From JBBROS01 sp963752225 (GTDB lineage: Bacteria; Pseudomonadota; Alphaproteobacteria; Acetobacterales; Acetobacteraceae), in assembly GCA_963752225.1 (NCBI GenBank), contig CAVVXS010000007.1, forward strand, positions 186,001-250,000: DNA of 64,000 nt, read 5' to 3'. Position numbers and translations under genes: made by a program. The first letter of the stretch is position 1. The number at the start of each line of letters is the position of its first letter. Shown in pieces: positions 60,724-64,000 of this stretch. The notes beneath the pieces were generated by a model. That model was not told the DNA's origin, did no database searches, and worked only from the letters and a program-made list of their open reading frames with translations.

Positions 60724-61857
60724 TCAAACTTGATGGTGCGGCGCGTGCGCCTGGTAGGAGATCAGGGTTCCACCGCTGCCGTCGGACCCCGTGGCGAAGT
60801 TGGCGGCGGCGTAATTGCCACTGAATTTCAGCATGTCGACTGCATTGGCGCCGTCATAGGCGGTAAAGGTGGTCACGCCGCCAGCCGCGACCGCAGTGAA
60901 GCTGGTGACGCTTTGGCCCACCAGGTCGATGGCGTCGCGGAGCGAGAAGCCGCGCAGCAGCCCGGTCTCGCTGACGCCTTGCTCCAGGGTCAGCGTGGCG
61001 TTCGTCAGGAACTGCACCGCCTGATCGCTGCTGGCGCCGAGATCGAGCGTGGCGTGGGGATCGATCAGGAACGTCCCGGTGCTGCTGGTCTTGCCGACGT
61101 TGTCAACGACTGCGGCCGTCACGTGGAACGTGCCATGGCGGGCTTCGACGATCCCGTCATTGGTCAAATGGCCGGCCAGGGTGCCGCCGTTCGAACCGAC
61201 GATCCGCCCGGTCGACCCGGTCTCGCTGTCGTAGCTGAGGCTGTCGGTGGTGAACGTGCTGCCGTCGCCGGTGATGGCGATCGTGCCGTCCATGCTCAGA
61301 AAGGTGTTGGTCAGGTGGCCGCCGCCGCTGACCTCGATCGTTGCGGTGGCATCGACGTTGCCGCCGCCCGTCACCCCGTGCTCGTTGATACCGGTCACCG
61401 TGGCGGCAGACCCGGCGACGCGCAGGACGCCATTGGCGCCGATTTGCAAGAAGCCGTTCTTGACGGTGCCGTGCACCGTCAGCTCGGCATGGTCGAGGCT
61501 GAGGCTGCCATCGGTGGCAGTGTAGAAGAACCCGGTCAGATCGAACACGCTGCCCGCGGCGACAGTGACGTCGGCGCCGGCATTCACCGTCAAGTACACG
61601 CCGTTGAAGTTGTTGCTGATCGTGAAGTTCCGGAAGGTGACGTCGTCGCCGGTGACGGTGACGTGCTGGCCGACGCCGGTGCCGCTGACGGTGTAAGGCC
61701 GATGCGAGCCGGTCGCGAACAATGCGGTATCGATCGAGTAGGCGCCGGAGACGGTGTTGCTTGTCGGGCCGTCATTGGTCGGGCCGCCCGCCGGCGACCA
61801 ATTAAAGGCGTTATTCCAGGATCCGGACTTGGCTCTGCTCCAATGGTATGTCGTCAT
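60724..61857 (-). CDS. Beta-helix repeat protein, likely type I secreted
   Basis: A 377-aa protein with no N-terminal signal peptide (MTTYHWSRAKSGSWNNAFNW). It is Gly-, Thr-, Asn- and Asp-rich, with repeated short strands predicted to wind into a right-handed beta-helix (about 60-290: VTVTGDDVTFRNFTI, LTVNAGADVTVAAGSVF, ATIEVSGGG). The C-terminal part (FSLRDAIDLVG, DGANAVDMLKFSGNY, GSDGSGGTLISYQ) matches the C-terminal pattern of type I-secreted proteins of Acetobacteraceae. The secretion route is inferred. The short upstream gap is A+T-rich (TTTTTTG) and probably holds the promoter. Confidence 0.7.
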   Translation of the reverse strand: MTTYHWSRAKSGSWNNAFNWSPAGGPTNDGPTSNTVSGAYSIDTALFATGSHRPYTVSGTGVGQHVTVTGDDVTFRNFTISNNFNGVYLTVNAGADVTVAAGSVFDLTGFFYTATDGSLSLDHAELTVHGTVKNGFLQIGANGVLRVAGSAATVTGINEHGVTGGGNVDATATIEVSGGGHLTNTFLSMDGTIAITGDGSTFTTDSLSYDSETGSTGRIVGSNGGTLAGHLTNDGIVEARHGTFHVTAAVVDNVGKTSSTGTFLIDPHATLDLGASSDQAVQFLTNATLTLEQGVSETGLLRGFSLRDAIDLVGQSVTSFTAVAAGGVTTFTAYDGANAVDMLKFSGNYAAANFATGSDGSGGTLISYQAHAPHHQV

Positions 61858-61958
61858 GGTTAGACCCTCCCTTCTGGTCCGGGTCCGAACTAAGTTTTTT
61901 GTTTGGAAACGTCAACGAGTGGTTAACTAAACAGTTCGTGTACGGAACAGGATGCGGA

Positions 61959-62615
61959 TCAGGCGGCGGCGAACTGGAGCAGCGCCGCTTCGCCTGCGGC
62001 ACTGAGCCGGTAGACGCCCCGGTCGACCCGTTCGAACCATCCGTAGACGTTCCGGTGGACGATCGCCGTGGCACGCGGGGTGGCCGTGGCCAATGCCTTG
62101 GTCGGCTGCGGGCCGTCGCGCAGCAGGATGGCGCAGGCGAGCGCATCTTGCCGGTAGGCGGTGACGATCGGCACGCCGCGCGTGCCGCCGGGGGAGGGGT
62201 CGCCGCGCCGCCGGCCATGCTCGGCCAGCAGCTTGCGGCGGCGGCGCAGGTTGGCACGCGGGCGGTACGGCGCGGGCTCGGCCAACACCTCGACCTGCTC
62301 GCGCGCCGGGTGGACGGCGAGGAGGCCGAGGCCCAGCAACCGGCATAGCTTGCGCGCCCGTGCGTCGCGATCCCGGCCGCGTCGCGTGGCCATCACCGCG
62401 AGCCACACCTCGTCGGCGCAGGCCATGCGATCGACACCTTGCAGCACGAGGTCGAGCGAGAAGCCGAGCTTCAGTTCGGTCACCATCAGCACCCCGCCCG
62501 CCGTGTCGAGGCCGACCACGTCGCAGCCGCACACCTCGCCTTTCACGTCATAGCCGCGGCCGGCGAAGAACCGCTTCACCACGGGGTAGAGGGCCGACTC
62601 GGACATCGCCGCCAT
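61959..62615 (-). CDS. DUF2161 putative PD-(D/E)xK nuclease-like protein
   Basis: A 218-aa protein of the DUF2161 family, proposed to have a PD-(D/E)xK phosphodiesterase fold. CDVVGLDTAGGVLMVTELKLGFS near 30-52 carries an E-L-K that could be the catalytic motif, preceded by the Asp of CDVV. The middle is Arg-rich (RPRANLRRRRKLLAEHGRRR), which may bind nucleic acid. The C-terminal half looks like a winged-helix (ATPRATAIVHRNVYGWFERVDRGVYRLS). Real substrates are unknown. ATG 62606 is an alternative start. Confidence 0.82.
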   Translation of the reverse strand: MAAMSESALYPVVKRFFAGRGYDVKGEVCGCDVVGLDTAGGVLMVTELKLGFSLDLVLQGVDRMACADEVWLAVMATRRGRDRDARARKLCRLLGLGLLAVHPAREQVEVLAEPAPYRPRANLRRRRKLLAEHGRRRGDPSPGGTRGVPIVTAYRQDALACAILLRDGPQPTKALATATPRATAIVHRNVYGWFERVDRGVYRLSAAGEAALLQFAAA

Positions 62616-62663
62616 GATACGGCAATCAGGCCCGGCGTTGGGCCGGACCGGTCAGCCCACTCC

Positions 62664-63299
62664 TCAGCCCTTGCGGCTGGGCATCTCGCCCGCGGCAACC
62701 AGGGCGGCGGCGATGGCGACGCTGCGCCGGGCCTGGTGCCGCACCGCATCGAGGTCTTCCGGCGCCGGGTCGCGGTTCTCGGCGCCGACGATCGCCGACG
62801 CGCCGTACGGCGACCCGGCTTCCAGCATCGCCTCGTCGGTGTAGCCGGTCGGCACGATGATCATGCCGAGATGGGCCATTGGGGCGTAAAGCGACAAGGT
62901 CACAACCTCGCTGCCGCCATGCGGCCAGGACGCGGTGGCGAAGGCGCCGCCGACCTTGCCGGCCAGCGCGCCGCGCTTCCATTGCGGCCCGAGCTGGTCG
63001 AGGAAGTTCTTCAGCTCCGTCGCCATGGCGCCGAAATAGCAAGGGGTGCCGAACAGGATCGCATCGGCCCACTCGGCGTCGTCGTGGGAGGGTTCGGGGT
63101 ACAGCGCGTTTTGCCGGGCAGCGCTTTCGGTCCAGCCCTTCACCTTTGCCATCACGTCGGCGCCGGCCACCTCGCGCGGGCGGCGCACCCGCACCTCGGC
63201 CCCGGCCTCCCGCGCCGCCTCGGCCGCCGCCTCGGCCAGGTGCTGCACGGAGCCGGAGCGGGAATAGTAGACGATCAGCAAGCGGGTCGGGTTGGACAC
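62664..63299 (-). CDS. NAD(P)H:quinone oxidoreductase, WrbA-like
   Basis: A 211-aa flavodoxin-like enzyme that reduces quinones with two electrons, limiting redox stress. LLIVYYSRSGSVQHLAEAA is the FMN phosphate loop (7-25), FGTPCYFGAMATELKNFLDQLG and ASWPHGGSE complete the FMN site, as in the WrbA family. It lacks the usual N-terminal tag differences, so wrbA is a reasonable name, but function is inferred. It lies between the DUF2161 gene and the RTX-like gene, same strand. Confidence 0.86.
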   Translation of the reverse strand: MSNPTRLLIVYYSRSGSVQHLAEAAAEAAREAGAEVRVRRPREVAGADVMAKVKGWTESAARQNALYPEPSHDDAEWADAILFGTPCYFGAMATELKNFLDQLGPQWKRGALAGKVGGAFATASWPHGGSEVVTLSLYAPMAHLGMIIVPTGYTDEAMLEAGSPYGASAIVGAENRDPAPEDLDAVRHQARRSVAIAAALVAAGEMPSRKG

Positions 63300-63383
63300 A
63301 CGGCGGCTCCTGGCCGCCGGAGGTGGCAGCGAGCGCTACAGGTGTGCCCGAAGCCTGGTTCGAACAGGTGCGGCCCCGTCCGG

Positions 63384-63400
63384 CGGGGGTCAGACCCCCG
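63384..63400 (-). terminator. Hairpin at the end of the RTX-like gene
   Basis: CGGGGGTC-A-GACCCCCG is a near-perfect palindrome that includes the stop of the RTX-like gene. It could end its transcript, though no T-run follows. Confidence 0.45.
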
Positions 63401-64000
63401 GGTTGACGATGTAGAGATAGGAGCCGGCCCCTTGCGTGCCGGTGGCGAATTGCAGGTGCCGCGCCTGCTCGAGGCTTAAGCCCGAGAAGGTGATGCTCGC
63501 GTCGATGCCGTCGCCGGTGCGTCCGTTGCCGCCGACGATGTTGGCGCGCAGCGTCGCCCCTTCCGACCCGGCGGCGCCAGAAAGGGCCGTGTCCCAACGA
63601 TACGTGCTGACGCCGGGCGTGAACCCCCACAACGTGGCCGCGTCGCCGGCGTGGAAGTTGCGGATGGTGTTCCAGACGGTGCCCGGCGCGCGGCTGTCGG
63701 TGAAGAACGTGTCGAGGCCGCTGCCGCCGGTGAGGAAGTTGGAGCCGAGCCCGCCGTCGAGCACGTTCTGTCCACTGCTGACCTGGATGGCGTCCGTGCC
63801 CGCTCCGGCATGGAGGAACACATTGGGCATCTGCGTGCTGAGGGCGACGTCGTCGCCGCCGGCGTAGACATAGGCCCATTGCAGGTAATTGGGCGACCCG
63901 GCGGCCGGCGCGGCCGGGTTGATGGCGGCCGAGGCGCCGGTCGTGCCGTCGCGCGAGCCGATGACGGCGGCCGTGAACACGCCGGTCGCGGTGTTGTAGG
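63390..64000 (-). CDS. RTX-like secreted protein, 5'-truncated by window edge
   Basis: The last ~200 residues of a longer protein whose N-terminus lies beyond the right edge; the frame stays open to position 64000 (YNTATGVFTAAVIGS). It has RTX-like nonapeptide repeats: AGGDDVALSTQ, GAGTDAIQVSS, VLDGGLGSNFLTGGSGLDTFF, which bind Ca2+. The C-terminal part (IRNFHAGDAATLWGF, and the tail QLQFATGTQGAGSYLYIV) resembles the RTX/VCBS-type C-termini of type I-secreted proteins. No secretion ABC/HlyD genes are in view. Confidence 0.72.
   Translation of the reverse strand, partial: YNTATGVFTAAVIGSRDGTTGASAAINPAAPAAGSPNYLQWAYVYAGGDDVALSTQMPNVFLHAGAGTDAIQVSSGQNVLDGGLGSNFLTGGSGLDTFFTDSRAPGTVWNTIRNFHAGDAATLWGFTPGVSTYRWDTALSGAAGSEGATLRANIVGGNGRTGDGIDASITFSGLSLEQARHLQFATGTQGAGSYLYIVNPGV

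Noticed and set aside
63390..63980. A complete 196-aa RTX-like gene starting at GTG 63980
   Set aside because: The frame stays open and protein-like to the window edge, so this is most likely the C-terminal part of a longer gene.

Overview
The window is about 70% G+C and densely packed, with frequent GTG and TTG starts and many 1-4 nt stop/start overlaps. It looks like chromosomal DNA of an alphaproteobacterium of the order Rhodospirillales, most likely an Acetobacteraceae relative. Pointers are the aroA-cmk-rpsA-sppA-ihfB-lapA-trpF order, the argH/lptM/lysA/TIGR02302 block, a DUF6111 gene before a CCA-adding enzyme, an aroK-aroB fusion and a SAM-II riboswitch before metZ. Family assignment below order level is inference. 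I saw no rRNA, CRISPR array, insertion sequence or prophage.

Left end (1-5.1 kb): a PEP-CTERM surface protein, a fused E1-like (ThiF) plus nitroreductase enzyme, and a convergent PEP-CTERM/exosortase-associated acyltransferase, followed by an A+T-rich gap with inverted repeats and a hydroxyacyl-CoA/carnitine-type dehydrogenase. 5.1-12.1 kb: housekeeping genes aroA, cmk, rpsA, sppA, ihfB, lapA-like and trpF. 12-19 kb: a LysR regulator, two small exported proteins, a UraD-UraH fusion for urate breakdown, a frameshifted htpG, tyrS and a hydrolase. 19.3-23.8 kb: a sulfur-transfer operon (cysE, two cysteine desulfurases, a 2Fe-2S ferredoxin, mnmA) ending at a tRNA with a CAT anticodon.

24-34 kb: a receiver-only regulator, a TIGR02302/DUF4175 membrane protein, lysA, a tiny lptM-like lipoprotein absent from long-ORF searches, argH, a TlpA-like thioredoxin, folE, apaG, metZ with its riboswitch, tRNA-Gly(CCC) and a flavin reductase. 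34-37 kb: three TadG/TadE-like pseudopilin genes without the rest of a Tad system. 37-46 kb: aroKB, a 47-aa membrane protein, xerD, accA, a DHA2-type efflux pump and cysJ-cysI.

46-64 kb: a YddA-like ABC transporter with an ankyrin protein, a TspO homologue, and a four-gene operon of MoxR ATPase, DUF58 protein and two large BatA/DUF4159-type membrane proteins, with a REP-like palindromic element inside it. Then come DUF1285, a Nudix hydrolase, DUF6111, cca, an MsbA-like ABC exporter, a beta-helix protein without a signal peptide, a DUF2161 protein, wrbA-like and an RTX-like protein running off the right edge. Sulfur and methionine metabolism recur: cysE, the desulfurases, cysJI, metZ, apaG and mnmA. 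The most unusual items are the ThiF-nitroreductase fusion beside the PEP-CTERM acyltransferase, the UraD-UraH fusion, and the REP-like element in the MoxR operon.
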